Shown: positions 16,926 to 26,747 of the stretch, in pieces | How positions within the stretch are numbered: position 1 is the first letter of the stretch | How the letters are laid out: each line of letters begins with the position of its first letter | Origin: Bradyrhizobium erythrophlei | GTDB lineage: Bacteria; Pseudomonadota; Alphaproteobacteria; Rhizobiales; Xanthobacteraceae | Direction: 5' to 3' | DNA length: 64,000 nucleotides | Assembly: GCF_900129425.1 (NCBI RefSeq) | Contig: NZ_LT670817.1 | Span: 4,836,001 to 4,900,000 of the forward strand | Program-made: the position numbers and the translations under genes | Notes under the pieces: model-generated | What the model saw: only the letters and a program-made list of their open reading frames with translations | What the model was told of the DNA's origin: nothing | Databases searched by the model: none

Positions 16926-19346
16926 TCAAACCTTGACCAGCGGCCCCCGTGAGGCCGGGCCTTTGGATCCGCCGCTGGGACCGCTCGGTTTCGGTTTGCG
17001 CGGCACGGCGCGTTTGCGCGCGCCTGGAAGTTTTTCCGGCTTCGGCGTGACCGGCCCTTCGACGTATTCGAAGCCGATCTTTTCCTGACCGGCTTCCGCG
17101 GCCGTCTCGTCCTTGACAAGCACGACGCGGACGTGGCCGCCGCCCTTGAGCTTGCCGAACAGCACCTCGTCGGCCAGCGGCTTCTTGATGTGCTCCTGGA
17201 TCACGCGTGCCATCGGCCGCGCACCCATCTGCTCGTCGTAACCATGTTGAACCAGCCACGCCTTGGCCGGTTCCGACAGTTCGATGGTCACGTCGCGGTC
17301 GGCGAGCTGCGCCTCGAGCTGCAGCACGAACTTCTCCACCACCATGCCGATCACGTCGGCACTGAGATGCGCGAACGAGACAATGGCGTCGAGCCGGTTG
17401 CGGAATTCGGGCGCGAACTGCCGATTGATCGCTTCGTGATCGTCGCCTTCCCGCTTGTTGCGCGTGAAGCCGAATGCCTGGCGCGCCAGATCGGCGGCTC
17501 CCGCATTGGTGGTCATGATCAGGATCACGTTGCGGAAATTGACCTGCTTGCCGTTATGATCGGTGAGGCGGCCGTGATCCATGATCTGCAGCAGCACATT
17601 GTAGAGGTCCGGATGCGCCTTCTCGATTTCGTCGAGCAACACCACGCAGTGCGGATGCTGGTCGACGCCGTCGGTGAGCAGACCGCCCTGGTCGAAGCCG
17701 ACGTAGCCCGGAGGGGCGCCGATCAGCCGCGACACCGTGTGCCGCTCCATATATTCCGACATGTCGAACCGGATCAGTTCGACGCCGAGCGATGCCGCAA
17801 GCTGCTTTGCCACCTCGGTCTTGCCGACGCCGGTCGGACCCGAGAACAGATACGAGCCGATCGGCTTTTCCGGCTCGCGCAACCCGGCACGCGCCAGTTT
17901 GATCGATGCCGACAAGGCGTCGATCGCCTTGTCCTGGCCGAACACCACGCGTTTCAGAGTCTGTTCGAGATGTTTCAAAACCTCGGCATCGTCCTTTGAC
18001 ACGCTCTTGGGCGGAATCCGCGCCATGGTCGCAATCGTGGTCTCGATTTCCTTGATGCCGATGGTTTTCTTGCGCTTGTTCTCCGCAACCAGCATCTGTG
18101 CCGCCCCTGACTCGTCGATCACGTCGATCGCCTTGTCCGGCAGCTTGCGGTCGTGAATGTAACGCGAGGACAGCTGCACCGCGGCCTCGATGGCCTCGTT
18201 GGTGTATTTCAGCCGGTGGTAGTCCTCGAAATAGGGTTTCAGGCCCTTGAGGATCGCGATCGCGTCCTCGACCGTCGGCTCATTGACGTCGATCTTCTGG
18301 AACCGGCGCACCAGGGCGCGATCCTTTTCGAAATGCTGGCGGTATTCCTTGTAGGTGGTCGAGCCCATGCAGCGGATGGTGCCCGATGCCAGCGCCGGCT
18401 TTAACAGGTTGGACGCGTCCATCGCGCCGCCGGAAGTCGCACCGGCGCCGATCACGGTATGAATCTCGTCGATGAACAGGATGGCGTTCGGATGCGCCTC
18501 GAGCTCTTTCAGAACTTGTTTCAGCCGCTCCTCGAAATCGCCGCGATAGCGGGTGCCTGCCAGCAAGGTGCCCATGTCCAGCGAGAACACGGTGGCCGCC
18601 GCCAGGACTTCAGGTACTTCGCTGTCGACGATGCGTTTGGCGAGTCCTTCCGCAATCGCGGTCTTGCCGACACCGGCTTCGCCCACGAACAGCGGATTGT
18701 TCTTCTGCCGGCGGCAGAGCACCTGGATGGCGCGGTTGATCTCGGCATTTCGCCCGATCACCGGATCAATCTTGCCGTCGCGCGCCTTCTTGTTGAGGTT
18801 GACGCAGTAAGTATCGAGCGCCTCGCCCTTTTTCTTGGAGTCCTCGTTGCCCTTGGTCTCGGTCTCTTCGTCGACCCCGCGGACGGGGCGCGCTTCCGAG
18901 ACGCCGGGCCGTTTGGCTATGCCGTGGCTGATGTAATTGACCGCGTCGTAGCGGGTCATGTCCTGCTCCTGCAGGAAATAGGCGGCGTGGCTTTCGCGTT
19001 CCGCGAAGATCGCGATCAGCACGTTGGCGCCGGTGACTTCCTCGCGGCCGGATGACTGGACGTGAATCACCGCGCGCTGGATCACGCGTTGAAAGCCCGC
19101 GGTCGGCTTGGCGTCGTCGGCGCCATCGGTAACCAGATTTTCGAATTCGGTTTCGAGATAGTTGACGAGACTGGTACGCAGCTTGTCGAGATCGACGCTG
19201 CAGGCACGCATGACGGCGGCCGCATCCGAGTCATCGATCAGCGACAGCAAAAGGTGTTCAAGCGTCGCGTATTGATGGTGACGCTCGTTTGCGATCGCCA
19301 GCGCGCGATGCAGGGATTGTTCAAGGCTCTGGGAAAAAGTCGGCAT
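16926..19346 (-). CDS. clpA: ATP-dependent Clp protease ATP-binding subunit ClpA
   Basis: AAA+ unfoldase of the ClpAP protease. The N-domain (1-150) is followed by D1 with Walker A GEAGVGKT (222-229) and Walker B ILFIDEIH (289-296), then D2 with Walker A GPTGVGKT (503-510) and VVLLDEIEKAH. FGFTRNKR in D2 is probably the ClpP-docking loop region. The C-terminus ends in a basic Pro/Lys/Gly-rich tail of about 40 residues beyond the usual end. No ClpB-type middle domain is present, which separates it from ClpB. clpS lies about 210 nt upstream on the same strand. Confidence 0.96.
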   Translation of the reverse strand: MPTFSQSLEQSLHRALAIANERHHQYATLEHLLLSLIDDSDAAAVMRACSVDLDKLRTSLVNYLETEFENLVTDGADDAKPTAGFQRVIQRAVIHVQSSGREEVTGANVLIAIFAERESHAAYFLQEQDMTRYDAVNYISHGIAKRPGVSEARPVRGVDEETETKGNEDSKKKGEALDTYCVNLNKKARDGKIDPVIGRNAEINRAIQVLCRRQKNNPLFVGEAGVGKTAIAEGLAKRIVDSEVPEVLAAATVFSLDMGTLLAGTRYRGDFEERLKQVLKELEAHPNAILFIDEIHTVIGAGATSGGAMDASNLLKPALASGTIRCMGSTTYKEYRQHFEKDRALVRRFQKIDVNEPTVEDAIAILKGLKPYFEDYHRLKYTNEAIEAAVQLSSRYIHDRKLPDKAIDVIDESGAAQMLVAENKRKKTIGIKEIETTIATMARIPPKSVSKDDAEVLKHLEQTLKRVVFGQDKAIDALSASIKLARAGLREPEKPIGSYLFSGPTGVGKTEVAKQLAASLGVELIRFDMSEYMERHTVSRLIGAPPGYVGFDQGGLLTDGVDQHPHCVVLLDEIEKAHPDLYNVLLQIMDHGRLTDHNGKQVNFRNVILIMTTNAGAADLARQAFGFTRNKREGDDHEAINRQFAPEFRNRLDAIVSFAHLSADVIGMVVEKFVLQLEAQLADRDVTIELSEPAKAWLVQHGYDEQMGARPMARVIQEHIKKPLADEVLFGKLKGGGHVRVVLVKDETAAEAGQEKIGFEYVEGPVTPKPEKLPGARKRAVPRKPKPSGPSGGSKGPASRGPLVKV

Positions 19347-19559
19347 TCTCGTCCTCTGTGGCCCCCGCCATCATGATCGCCGTTGCCCGGTCAGGCAACA
19401 ACAACCTTTGTCATATAGTTACACCCGATCACGGCAAAAGAGCGGTTCCCGCTTGCATCCGAAAAAGGGTAACACGGCCGACAAGGCCGCCGGCTCGTCT
19501 GATCGATCGCACCTTTTAATGCAAAACCCGTTCCTATTTGGGCGGATTTTCGCGCGACG

Positions 19560-19955
19560 CTACTTTTTTTCCATCACGCATTGCAGGGGATGCTGGTGCT
19601 TGCGCGCAAAATCCATCACCTGCGTCACCTTGGTCTCGGCGATCTCGTAGGTGAACACCCCACACTCCCCGATTCCATGATGATGGACGTGGAGCATGAT
19701 CTTGGTCGCGGCTTCGACGTCCTTCTGGAAGAACTTCTCCAGCACGTGAACGACAAACTCCATCGGCGTGTAATCGTCGTTCAAGATCAGAACACGGTAG
19801 AGGTTCGGGCGCTTTGTCTTCGGCTTGACCTTGGCGATAACCGATGTGGCGGGACCGCCGGCCCCCCCGGTGCGGTTCTCGTCGCCACCCATTCGGGGAG
19901 CAAATGCCGCGCGGGCGGCTGGCGCGGGCGAATCAATTCTTGAAGTTAGCTGCAT
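19560..19955 (-). CDS. clpS: ATP-dependent Clp protease adaptor ClpS
   Basis: N-end-rule adaptor that hands substrates with N-terminal aromatic or Leu residues to ClpA. The core is complete: YRVLILNDDYTPMEFVVHVL (binding-pocket Asn-Asp-Asp), the second helix with ATKIMLHVHHHGIGECG, and EIAETKVTQVMDFAR. The start is uncertain; ATG 19955 gives 131 residues with a disordered leader, and an in-frame ATG at 19892 would give about 110. Neither has a good ribosome binding site. The next gene on the strand is clpA, its partner. Confidence 0.92.
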   Translation of the reverse strand: MQLTSRIDSPAPAARAAFAPRMGGDENRTGGAGGPATSVIAKVKPKTKRPNLYRVLILNDDYTPMEFVVHVLEKFFQKDVEAATKIMLHVHHHGIGECGVFTYEIAETKVTQVMDFARKHQHPLQCVMEKK

Positions 19956-20057
19956 GGCACAGGCGTTCGAAATCCCCACAGGAAACCGGATAGCGACCGG
20001 GTGATGTTCTCCTGCCGGAGCCATCCAAAGAGTTCCCAGGCACGCTTTCCAGATCAC

Positions 20058-20372
20058 CGCTCCCGGCCGCCCGACCCATCAGCTGGATCGATAGCGTCAA
20101 TATGGGTCCGGTTTCGGCTCGCCGCAAGCGCGCAAATCTCTGGTCAAACACGACCTGCGGCGGCGCCGAATTCCAGGCTCGGCATCCTGCACAAGGTTAA
20201 TCAATGCCGTCGGATTTGACAAAGCCATTTATCGGCTATTGACGATATCGACGGGTTCGCGGGCCGAGCCCTGATTTGCACGGCTATTGACCCACTTTTA
20301 TCAGGACGGATTTACCGGCTGTTTAGTCGCGAGGGCCGAAATGGCGCCAGCAACCCAATTTCGGTGACAGTC
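20058..20372. other. Intergenic region between clpS and the TadG-like gene
   Basis: About 315 bases with no ORF I can support. It should contain the divergent promoters of clpS and the TadG-like gene, but I could not assign boxes with confidence. Confidence 0.4.
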
Positions 20373-21719
20373 ATGTTCAGTGCATCCATTACCCGTCATT
20401 TCAAGGGAGCGGCTAGCCGGTTCGTCGGGGCCAATCAGGGTAACATCGCGGTAATTTTTGCCATCGCCTGCGTACCCATGATCAGCTTCGTCGGCGCCGC
20501 GATCGACTACAGCCGCGCCAACAACGCGCGCTCGTCGATGCAGGCCGCGCTCGACTCGACAGCCTTGATGCTCTCGAAAGATCTTTCCAGCGGCGCCATC
20601 ACGGCGTCCCAGATCACCACCAAGGCTCAGGCCTATTTCGCCGCACTTTACACCAATACCGACGCCCAGTCGATTTCGATCAACGCGACCTACACGGCCA
20701 ATAGCAATATGGGCTCGACCATCCAGGTCAACGGCTCCGGATCGGTCACCACCGACTTCTTGAAGGTGGCCGGGTTCCCGAACATCAACTTCAGCACCGC
20801 CTCGACCACTGCATGGGGCAATGTGCGGATGCGCGTGGCGATGGTGCTGGACAACACGGGATCGATGTCCCAGAACGGCAAGATGACGGCGCTGCAGACC
20901 GCGTCCAAAAATCTGATCGACCAGTTGAGCGCGCTCGCCAAGAATCCCGGCGATGTCTACATTTCCATCATTCCATTCGCCAAAGACGTCAATGTCGGTG
21001 CCAGCAACTATAACCAGAACTGGATCGACTGGACTGCCTGGGACGCTGCGAACGGAACCAACGTTTGCAACAGTCGCAACAGTCGCGGCAGTTGCACCGG
21101 CTACACCTGGACGCCGGCGAACCACAACACCTGGAATGGCTGTGTCTGGGACCGCGACAAAGACAATGAAAACCCAGGTTATGACACGCTAAATACCGCG
21201 CCGGTCACATCGAACCCATACACGCTGTTCCCTGCCGAACAGTGGAGTGCTTGTCCGGTAGCGTTGATGCCGCTCAGCTATGACTGGACCGCGCTGAAGA
21301 GCAAGATCGGCACCATGGCTCCAAACGGCAACACCAACCAGGCGATCGGCATGGCCTGGGGATGGCAGTCTCTGGCTTCGACAACACCGCTCAACGCGCC
21401 AGCGAAAGACCCCAACTATACTTACAAGGACGTGATCATTCTGCTGTCCGACGGTCTGAACACGCAAGATCGATGGTATACCAACGCCGCCTCGATCGAC
21501 GCGCGCCAGAAGATTCTGTGCGACAACGCCAAGGGTGCCGGCGTCACCGTCTATACGATCCAGGTCAACACCAGCAGCCCGCCGGATCCAACGTCTTCGG
21601 TATTGTCTTACTGTGCCAGCAATCCTTCGGATTTCTATATGCTAACGTCAGCGACGCAGGTTATCTCGGCCTTCCAATCGATCGGATCCTCGCTGTCGCA
21701 GTTGCGCGTGGCGCGATAA
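20373..21719 (+). CDS. TadG-like pilus assembly protein with von Willebrand factor A domain
   Basis: 448 residues. The N-terminus matches TadE/TadG proteins: a basic leader, then GNIAVIFAIACVPMISFVGA as membrane helix and IDYSRANNARSSMQAALDST after it. From about residue 150 a vWA domain follows with a MIDAS-like DNTGSMS and ILLSDGLNT. It would be anchored in the inner membrane with the large domain in the periplasm. No other tad genes are nearby. ATG 20373 was preferred to the GTG at 20364. A shared terminator lies 22 nt after the stop. Confidence 0.8.
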   Translation: MFSASITRHFKGAASRFVGANQGNIAVIFAIACVPMISFVGAAIDYSRANNARSSMQAALDSTALMLSKDLSSGAITASQITTKAQAYFAALYTNTDAQSISINATYTANSNMGSTIQVNGSGSVTTDFLKVAGFPNINFSTASTTAWGNVRMRVAMVLDNTGSMSQNGKMTALQTASKNLIDQLSALAKNPGDVYISIIPFAKDVNVGASNYNQNWIDWTAWDAANGTNVCNSRNSRGSCTGYTWTPANHNTWNGCVWDRDKDNENPGYDTLNTAPVTSNPYTLFPAEQWSACPVALMPLSYDWTALKSKIGTMAPNGNTNQAIGMAWGWQSLASTTPLNAPAKDPNYTYKDVIILLSDGLNTQDRWYTNAASIDARQKILCDNAKGAGVTVYTIQVNTSSPPDPTSSVLSYCASNPSDFYMLTSATQVISAFQSIGSSLSQLRVAR

Positions 21720-21740
21720 TTCTCTCGGAACCAGAACAAG

Positions 21741-21767
21741 AAAAAGCCCGGCCGCATCGGCCGGGCT
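21741..21767. terminator. Bidirectional terminator between TadG-like and phasin genes
   Basis: AAAGCCCGGCCG pairs perfectly with CGGCCGGGCTTT around CAT. On the minus strand it is followed by more T, so it serves the phasin gene as well as the convergent TadG-like gene. Confidence 0.85.
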
Positions 21768-21802
21768 TTCTGATCTTCGAAATCAGCTAAGGCTCGCGGT
21801 TA

Positions 21803-22126
21803 TTAGTGCGTCGCGGCCGGGGTGAACTTCGCGACCATGCCTTCCAGCGGCTTGAAGGTCTGCTTGGCGAGATCGGTATACAGCCCGGCGATCTTCTGCG
21901 ACTCGGCCACGAAGGTCTCGTACGCCGACTTTGCGTATTCGGTCTGCACTTCGATCGCCTTGTCCAGCGACTTCACGCCGGACAGCTTCTCGACCAACGA
22001 CTTGGTGTCTTCAAACGACTTCTTGGTGTAGTCGCCATAGGCGCTGGCTATCGCCTGAAGGCCGCTCTGAACCGTCTCGAGGTGTTCTTTTCCGTACTGC
22101 TGAAGCTCTTCGACTTTGACCATCAT
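21803..22126 (-). CDS. Phasin family protein
   Basis: 107-residue, fully helical amphipathic protein typical of small rhizobial phasins that coat polyhydroxyalkanoate granules. It has SGLQAIASAYGDYTKKSFED and AIEVQTEYAKSAYETFVAE, the characteristic repeated Tyr/Ala pattern. GGAAGGA lies 6-8 nt before the ATG. A 9-bp inverted repeat upstream (22187-22226) may be the operator. Confidence 0.88.
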   Translation of the reverse strand: MMVKVEELQQYGKEHLETVQSGLQAIASAYGDYTKKSFEDTKSLVEKLSGVKSLDKAIEVQTEYAKSAYETFVAESQKIAGLYTDLAKQTFKPLEGMVAKFTPAATH

Positions 22127-22186
22127 GGAGTCCTTCCCAGACTGCTGCGCAGGAGGTCCTGGCCCCCTGACGCCCCAAGTCTATAC

Positions 22187-22226
22187 TGCGATGCACAATA
22201 AAGTCAAGAAAATTTGATGCATCGCA
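22187..22226. promoter_or_regulatory. TGC-rich inverted repeat upstream of the phasin gene
   Basis: TGCGATGCA (22187-22195) and TGCATCGCA (22218-22226) are exact inverse complements, 61 to 100 bases before the phasin start. Phasin genes are commonly repressed by PhaR, which binds TGC-rich dyads in Paracoccus and Rhodobacter. Assignment to PhaR is an inference. The rest of 22127-22513 holds no gene and must contain the promoters of phasin and the DacA-like gene. Confidence 0.45.
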
Positions 22227-22513
22227 CAAATCTCGAGAATTTACGGCTATTGCCGGAGGATTGCGGAAGGGTTGCTTAATCTTTTGGAAACTCCGGCCAC
22301 CTAACCTGATTCTGGGTCTTGGCGTGGTCGGGTCAGGCAGCCGAAAAAACGTTGACGTACAGTCTCTTAGCTAGAACAGCGGCCTGAACGGCCGGCCGGT
22401 CGCAGATCGCCACCCGGGTCGGGCCGTTTGAGCAGGGAAACATCGCCGGCCGTTGGGCATAATTTGGCCTCACGAACCGGTGATCAAAGACAGAAATTGG
22501 GACGGGGAAGTTC

Positions 22514-24301
22514 ATGCTTCGCACAACCTTTGCTTCCTCGCATGTTCTGCGGGCTGGCGTTTTTGGGCTGCTCACGATCACCACAGCGGTCATTTTCACG
22601 ACCGACAGCGCCGATGCGCGCCGCTCCAGACACCGCCATTCTGCGCACCAGGAAGTGCACGAAAGCTACAGCCCGGCGTTCTCGTCGATCATCGTAGACG
22701 GCAACTCCGGCGCCACCCTCTCCGCCAACAATCCCGACGCCAGCCGCCATCCCGCGTCTCTCACCAAGATGATGACGCTTTATCTGCTGTTTGAGCGGCT
22801 CGACGCCGGCAAGATGCAGCTCGACAGCGAAATGGAAGTGTCAGAACACGCCTCCGAGCAAGCTCCCACCAAGCTCGGCCTGCGCCCGGGCCAGACCATC
22901 CGCGTCGAAGACGCGATCAAGGGATTGGTGACGCGCTCGGCCAACGATGCTGCGGTGGTGATCGCCGAAGCCATCGCCGGCGACGAGGACGATTTCGCCA
23001 AGCTGATGACCCGCAAGGCGCGCGCGCTCGGCATGACCAGGACCGTTTATCGCAATGCATCCGGCCTGCCCGACGACGACCAGGTGACGACGGCGCGGGA
23101 TCAATCGACCCTCGGACGCGCCATCCAGGACCGTTTTCCGCGCTATTACCATTATTTCTCGACGGCGGCGTTCAACTATCACGGCCAAACGATCCGCAAC
23201 CACAATCACCTGATCGGCAGTGTCGAAGGCGTTGACGGAATCAAGACCGGCTACACCCGCGCTTCCGGCTTCAATCTCGTGACCTCGATGCACCGTGGCA
23301 ACCGCTTTCTGATCGGCGCGGTGATGGGCGGCCGCAGCGGCAGTTCGCGCGACGCAATCATGCGCAACCTGCTTGCTGAGAATCTCGAAAAAGGCGCGAC
23401 CAGGCGTACTGTCGCCGCGATCACCGAGCGCAATCCGGCGGATGCCAGTGCGGACGTTGCGGAAGCGGCAGCCGATTCGCGGCCGACACAGACCGTTCAG
23501 GTCCAGGGTGCTGTTCAGACGGCCTCATCTGAGCCTGCCGCAGCGCCGCCCGTGCATTCGGCCCCTCCGGCCGCGCGATCGATCTTCGCCGCAGCCACCG
23601 CGGCTGTGCCGCCGCCGCAAGCCAAGCCTGAACCCGCGCCGATGACCAGCGGGGTCATTCAGACCCAGTCGATCGCTGCGATCCCCGGTTCGTCCGAACC
23701 AATGAAGCCCGTCAAGGTGAAGACCGTCCAGATCAAGGCCGGCCAGCTGAAGCTGGCCTCAGCCGGTCCGGCCACGCCGATTACCAGCGCCATCACGCCG
23801 TCTCGTCAGGAACAGCCGGAGACCTCGAGCGCTATCATGGCCAAGGCTGAAACCAACAAGACTGAAGTTTCCAGGACTGAAATGCCGCCGCAGCCGGCGA
23901 ACCACGGCACCGGAAATGGCTTGCTCGGCGTGCTGCCGGCATCGAGCCTGCCACCCTCCTCTACCGCCCAGGCGATGGCCTACGCCGATTCCGCCCCCCG
24001 CGCCCAGCCGGAGACCATTCAGCAGAACGGCGCCATCAGGCCGGTCGCAATCCACACCGGCTGGATCGTTCAGGTCGGCGCGCTGGAGAGCGAAAGCGAA
24101 GCTCGGCAGCGCATCGACGACGCACGCAACCAAGCCCACGGCCTGCTTGCGAAGGCCGATCCGTTCACCGAACCGGTGGTCGCCAAAGGCGACAAAAAGC
24201 TGTTCCGGGCCCGTTTTGCCGGTCTCGAGCGCGATCAGGCCGAAGCCGTATGCCGAACATTGAAGCACTCCGACATTTCCTGCATTACCGTTCGCAACTG
24301 A
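22514..24301 (+). CDS. D-alanyl-D-alanine carboxypeptidase (peptidase S11) with C-terminal SPOR domain
   Basis: Periplasmic penicillin-binding protein that trims the terminal D-Ala of peptidoglycan pentapeptides. All three active-site motifs are present: SLTK (82-85), SAN (141-143) and KTG (243-245). A signal sequence lies in the first 35 residues. Residues about 300-510 form a Pro/Ala/Thr-rich linker, and the last 85 (GWIVQVGALESESEARQRI and onward) form a SPOR domain that binds denuded glycan at the septum. The 595-residue length reflects this added tail. This combination is common in Rhizobiales. Confidence 0.92.
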   Translation: MLRTTFASSHVLRAGVFGLLTITTAVIFTTDSADARRSRHRHSAHQEVHESYSPAFSSIIVDGNSGATLSANNPDASRHPASLTKMMTLYLLFERLDAGKMQLDSEMEVSEHASEQAPTKLGLRPGQTIRVEDAIKGLVTRSANDAAVVIAEAIAGDEDDFAKLMTRKARALGMTRTVYRNASGLPDDDQVTTARDQSTLGRAIQDRFPRYYHYFSTAAFNYHGQTIRNHNHLIGSVEGVDGIKTGYTRASGFNLVTSMHRGNRFLIGAVMGGRSGSSRDAIMRNLLAENLEKGATRRTVAAITERNPADASADVAEAAADSRPTQTVQVQGAVQTASSEPAAAPPVHSAPPAARSIFAAATAAVPPPQAKPEPAPMTSGVIQTQSIAAIPGSSEPMKPVKVKTVQIKAGQLKLASAGPATPITSAITPSRQEQPETSSAIMAKAETNKTEVSRTEMPPQPANHGTGNGLLGVLPASSLPPSSTAQAMAYADSAPRAQPETIQQNGAIRPVAIHTGWIVQVGALESESEARQRIDDARNQAHGLLAKADPFTEPVVAKGDKKLFRARFAGLERDQAEAVCRTLKHSDISCITVRN

Positions 24302-24528
24302 TCGACACAGCTATCGCGGGCGGGACAAACCCGACCACGACGATTCGCTGTTGCCGCCGGCAATGCCACGCGCAAATCCAGCGGCGCAAACCTCTCGTCA
24401 AGCTTTTGCGGCTAAGAATGCTGAGATGAATGATCGACCACGCCGGACTACGGCGGGCGGCCAGGGGCGTCAGGCGGAGAACAAGCAGGAGCAACTCTCG
24501 GTTTGTAGCGTTTGGTAGCGTGCCGGAG

Positions 24529-25260
24529 TTAGCTGTGATGCCTGCGAAGCAAAGTATCCTTGGCCTCGTTTACCCGGGCGGCGAGGTACGTCGACCCCCC
24601 TTGGTCGGGATGCAATTTCTTCATGAGCGTACGATGCGCTCGCCCGATGTCTTCGCGCCCCGCCCCCGGCTGCAGGCCAAGGATCTGATAGGCCTCCTCG
24701 TCCGTCATTTTGCTGCTCGGCGAAGGGCGGCCCTGCCCCCCTGCCGCATTTCCCTGCGCGTTCTGACGCCAAGCGGGAAACCTGCGGTCCAGATAGCTCT
24801 CAAGTAGCGAGACGCTTTCCGCGTCGAAGCCGGAAATCATCGCCGTCAGCTGTGCCAGGTCGAACTCCCCGAGGGAACGGCCGGCATACGGTCCGGCCAC
24901 GATCTGGCCCAGCAATTCGCCGCTGTCGTGATCGAGAACCATATCGAGAAACTGCGAGCGGACCCGCGACGTCTGCCCCGGCGAGCGCTGTCCGGTCGCG
25001 CCTCGGAACATCCCGCCGATCGTGCTGAACCCCGATGCCCCGAAGGGCGACCACCCCAGTAGCCCGGCGCCGAAGATGCCGAGCGGGACCGCTACCGCCA
25101 GCTCGCCCTTCATGCCGGTAAAGGCCGCAACCGCGAGCGCCACCACGCCGCCGCCGATCTTGATCGCGCGCGCCAGCACGACCGGATTGGCCGCGCGAAA
25201 CATTTGCAGCAACGAATAAAGAAGAATAACGGCGACGACGCCGGCGATCAGGGTAGGCAT
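24529..25260 (-). CDS. DnaJ domain-containing membrane protein (Tim14/DjlA-like)
   Basis: 243 residues. Two or three hydrophobic segments at the N-terminus (LIAGVVAVILLYSLLQMF; VVALAVAAFTG) anchor it, and a C-terminal J-like domain (about 185-243) has AYQILGLQPGAGREDIGRAH and the HPD tripeptide in KKLHPDQGGS. It should recruit DnaK to the inner membrane. The J domain at the C-terminus after a membrane anchor is the alphaproteobacterial relative of mitochondrial Pam18/Tim14. Confidence 0.85.
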   Translation of the reverse strand: MPTLIAGVVAVILLYSLLQMFRAANPVVLARAIKIGGGVVALAVAAFTGMKGELAVAVPLGIFGAGLLGWSPFGASGFSTIGGMFRGATGQRSPGQTSRVRSQFLDMVLDHDSGELLGQIVAGPYAGRSLGEFDLAQLTAMISGFDAESVSLLESYLDRRFPAWRQNAQGNAAGGQGRPSPSSKMTDEEAYQILGLQPGAGREDIGRAHRTLMKKLHPDQGGSTYLAARVNEAKDTLLRRHHS

Positions 25261-25385
25261 GAATTCAATATAGTGGGATCAGCGGTAAAAAGCATGCCGG
25301 TCCTTTCGGCCTATAGGGCGTTGGTGAGGCGAGAAGCTTCTTGGCGTCGTTCGTATTCGCAACCGGCTGGCCAGGGAGCACCAGA

Positions 25386-25786
25386 ATGGCTGCGCAAGGC
25401 TTGGTAACGATCCAGAGCAGCGACGGGCCGAAAGATACGATGGATAGGCTCGAGGCCGAGGTGAAGGCAAAGGGCATGACGGTGTTTGCCCGCATCGACC
25501 ATGCCGCCGGGGCGGCCGGGATGGGGCTGTCGCTGCGGCCGACCGAACTCCTGATCTTCGGAATGCAAAAGGCGGCACGCCGCTGATGCAGTCCGTTCAG
25601 ACCATCGGCATCGACCTGCCGCCAAAGGCGCTGGTCTGGCAGGATGCATCGGGCAAGACATGGCTTTCATACAATGATCCCGCCTGGCTCGCAGCGCGGC
25701 ATGGGCTCAGCGGAGAAGCCGGGGCAGCGGTCGCCATGATGACGTCGGCACTGGATGCCGTAGCGAAAGCGGCAACCCCGGCGTGA
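25386..25786 (+). pseudogene. DUF302 domain protein, split by a one-base frameshift
   Basis: The first frame (25386-25586) gives the DUF302 N-terminus: DTMDRLEAEVKAKGMTVFAR and LSLRPTELLIFG. It then runs out of family sequence (MQKAARR, stop). The second frame (from about 25562) continues NAKGGTPLMQSVQTIGIDLP and KALVWQDASGKTWLSYNDP, exactly what DUF302 proteins show next. One missing base after 25561 (expected Phe-Gly-Asn) explains both. GGGAG sits 7 nt before the ATG. Restored, the protein has about 133 residues, normal for these small proteins of unknown function. Confidence 0.82.
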
Positions 25787-25858
25787 CCCGATGACGTCGC
25801 GGTCCGAGCCGCCGATTATTCCCGCCGCTTATGTGGCATCGAAAAACAGAGATCGAAA

Positions 25859-26626
25859 TCACTTGATCTGGCCAAGCAATTTGGCGGCGCCGCTCCCGGT
25901 CTTCGATAGCCGCAGCAGCGCCTCGCGACCGCCGGCGGCATAGGCCGCGGCTGCGCGCAACAATTCGCGCAGCTGCGCCGCAGCGCCGGGATCGAACCTG
26001 CACCAGGCGCCACCGGTCAGACGTGCGATTTCTCGAAACGCCTGCTCCGCATCGGCGTCGTGGCCCTCCTGAAACATGAACACCGGCACCTTGAGCAGGC
26101 CGAGTTCGCCTGCCTTGGCGCAGAGTTCGTCGACCCTTTCCTCCATGGCGTCGCCGACGAAGACGACGGCGCGCACGGCGGAGGCGACCGCCTCGCGCCG
26201 CGCTTCCGACAACACCTTGCCGATCTGGGTGTTGCCGCCCCGGCAATCGATCTTGCCCATCAGCTTCGCCAGTTGCGCGCTGTCGGAGATCCACCCCGTG
26301 GCCCGGCACTCGTTGAGGCCGCGATAATAGACGAGGCGGATATCGAGGCTGCCGAGCGCCGCGGCCTCGCGAAACATATCGGCCTGCAGCGCGCAGGCCA
26401 TATCCCATGTCGGCTGCCGGCTCATGGTGGCGTCGAGCGCGAACACCAGCCGGCCTCTCGCGCCGGCCGCGTGGGGCGACATCGCGCGGGCCTTGGCGAC
26501 GAAGGCCGCGATGTCTTCGGCGGCCGATGGCCTTGCCTCCGGCAACGAACCAGCCTTGCCGGACGCAGCCTTTTGCGCCGACGCGATTTCGGCAGCCGAT
26601 TTGGGTTTGGTCGGTTCGCCAGACAT
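25859..26626 (-). CDS. VWA domain-containing protein
   Basis: 255-residue cytoplasmic protein with a von Willebrand-like fold. The metal site is degenerate: FALDATMSRQPTWD takes the place of DxSxS, as in a subgroup of bacterial vWA proteins. Later segments are LVYYRGLNECRATGW, CRGGNTQIGKVL and VVFVGDAMEE. Similar proteins accompany tellurite/stress gene sets, but no such neighbours are seen here. ATG 26626 was chosen rather than 26704, because the extra residues look like untranslated leader. Confidence 0.72.
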   Translation of the reverse strand: MSGEPTKPKSAAEIASAQKAASGKAGSLPEARPSAAEDIAAFVAKARAMSPHAAGARGRLVFALDATMSRQPTWDMACALQADMFREAAALGSLDIRLVYYRGLNECRATGWISDSAQLAKLMGKIDCRGGNTQIGKVLSEARREAVASAVRAVVFVGDAMEERVDELCAKAGELGLLKVPVFMFQEGHDADAEQAFREIARLTGGAWCRFDPGAAAQLRELLRAAAAYAAGGREALLRLSKTGSGAAKLLGQIK

Positions 26627-26747
26627 CAGCGCTCGCAGATTACAGCAAGCCCTTATGTGGGACGGGATCAGGGAGTGGTCAATGCGCGATGGTAGCGCTG
26701 GCACTGCTCACGGCGTCAACTGGTCCAGGCGAGTGCGCCGGCGACGG

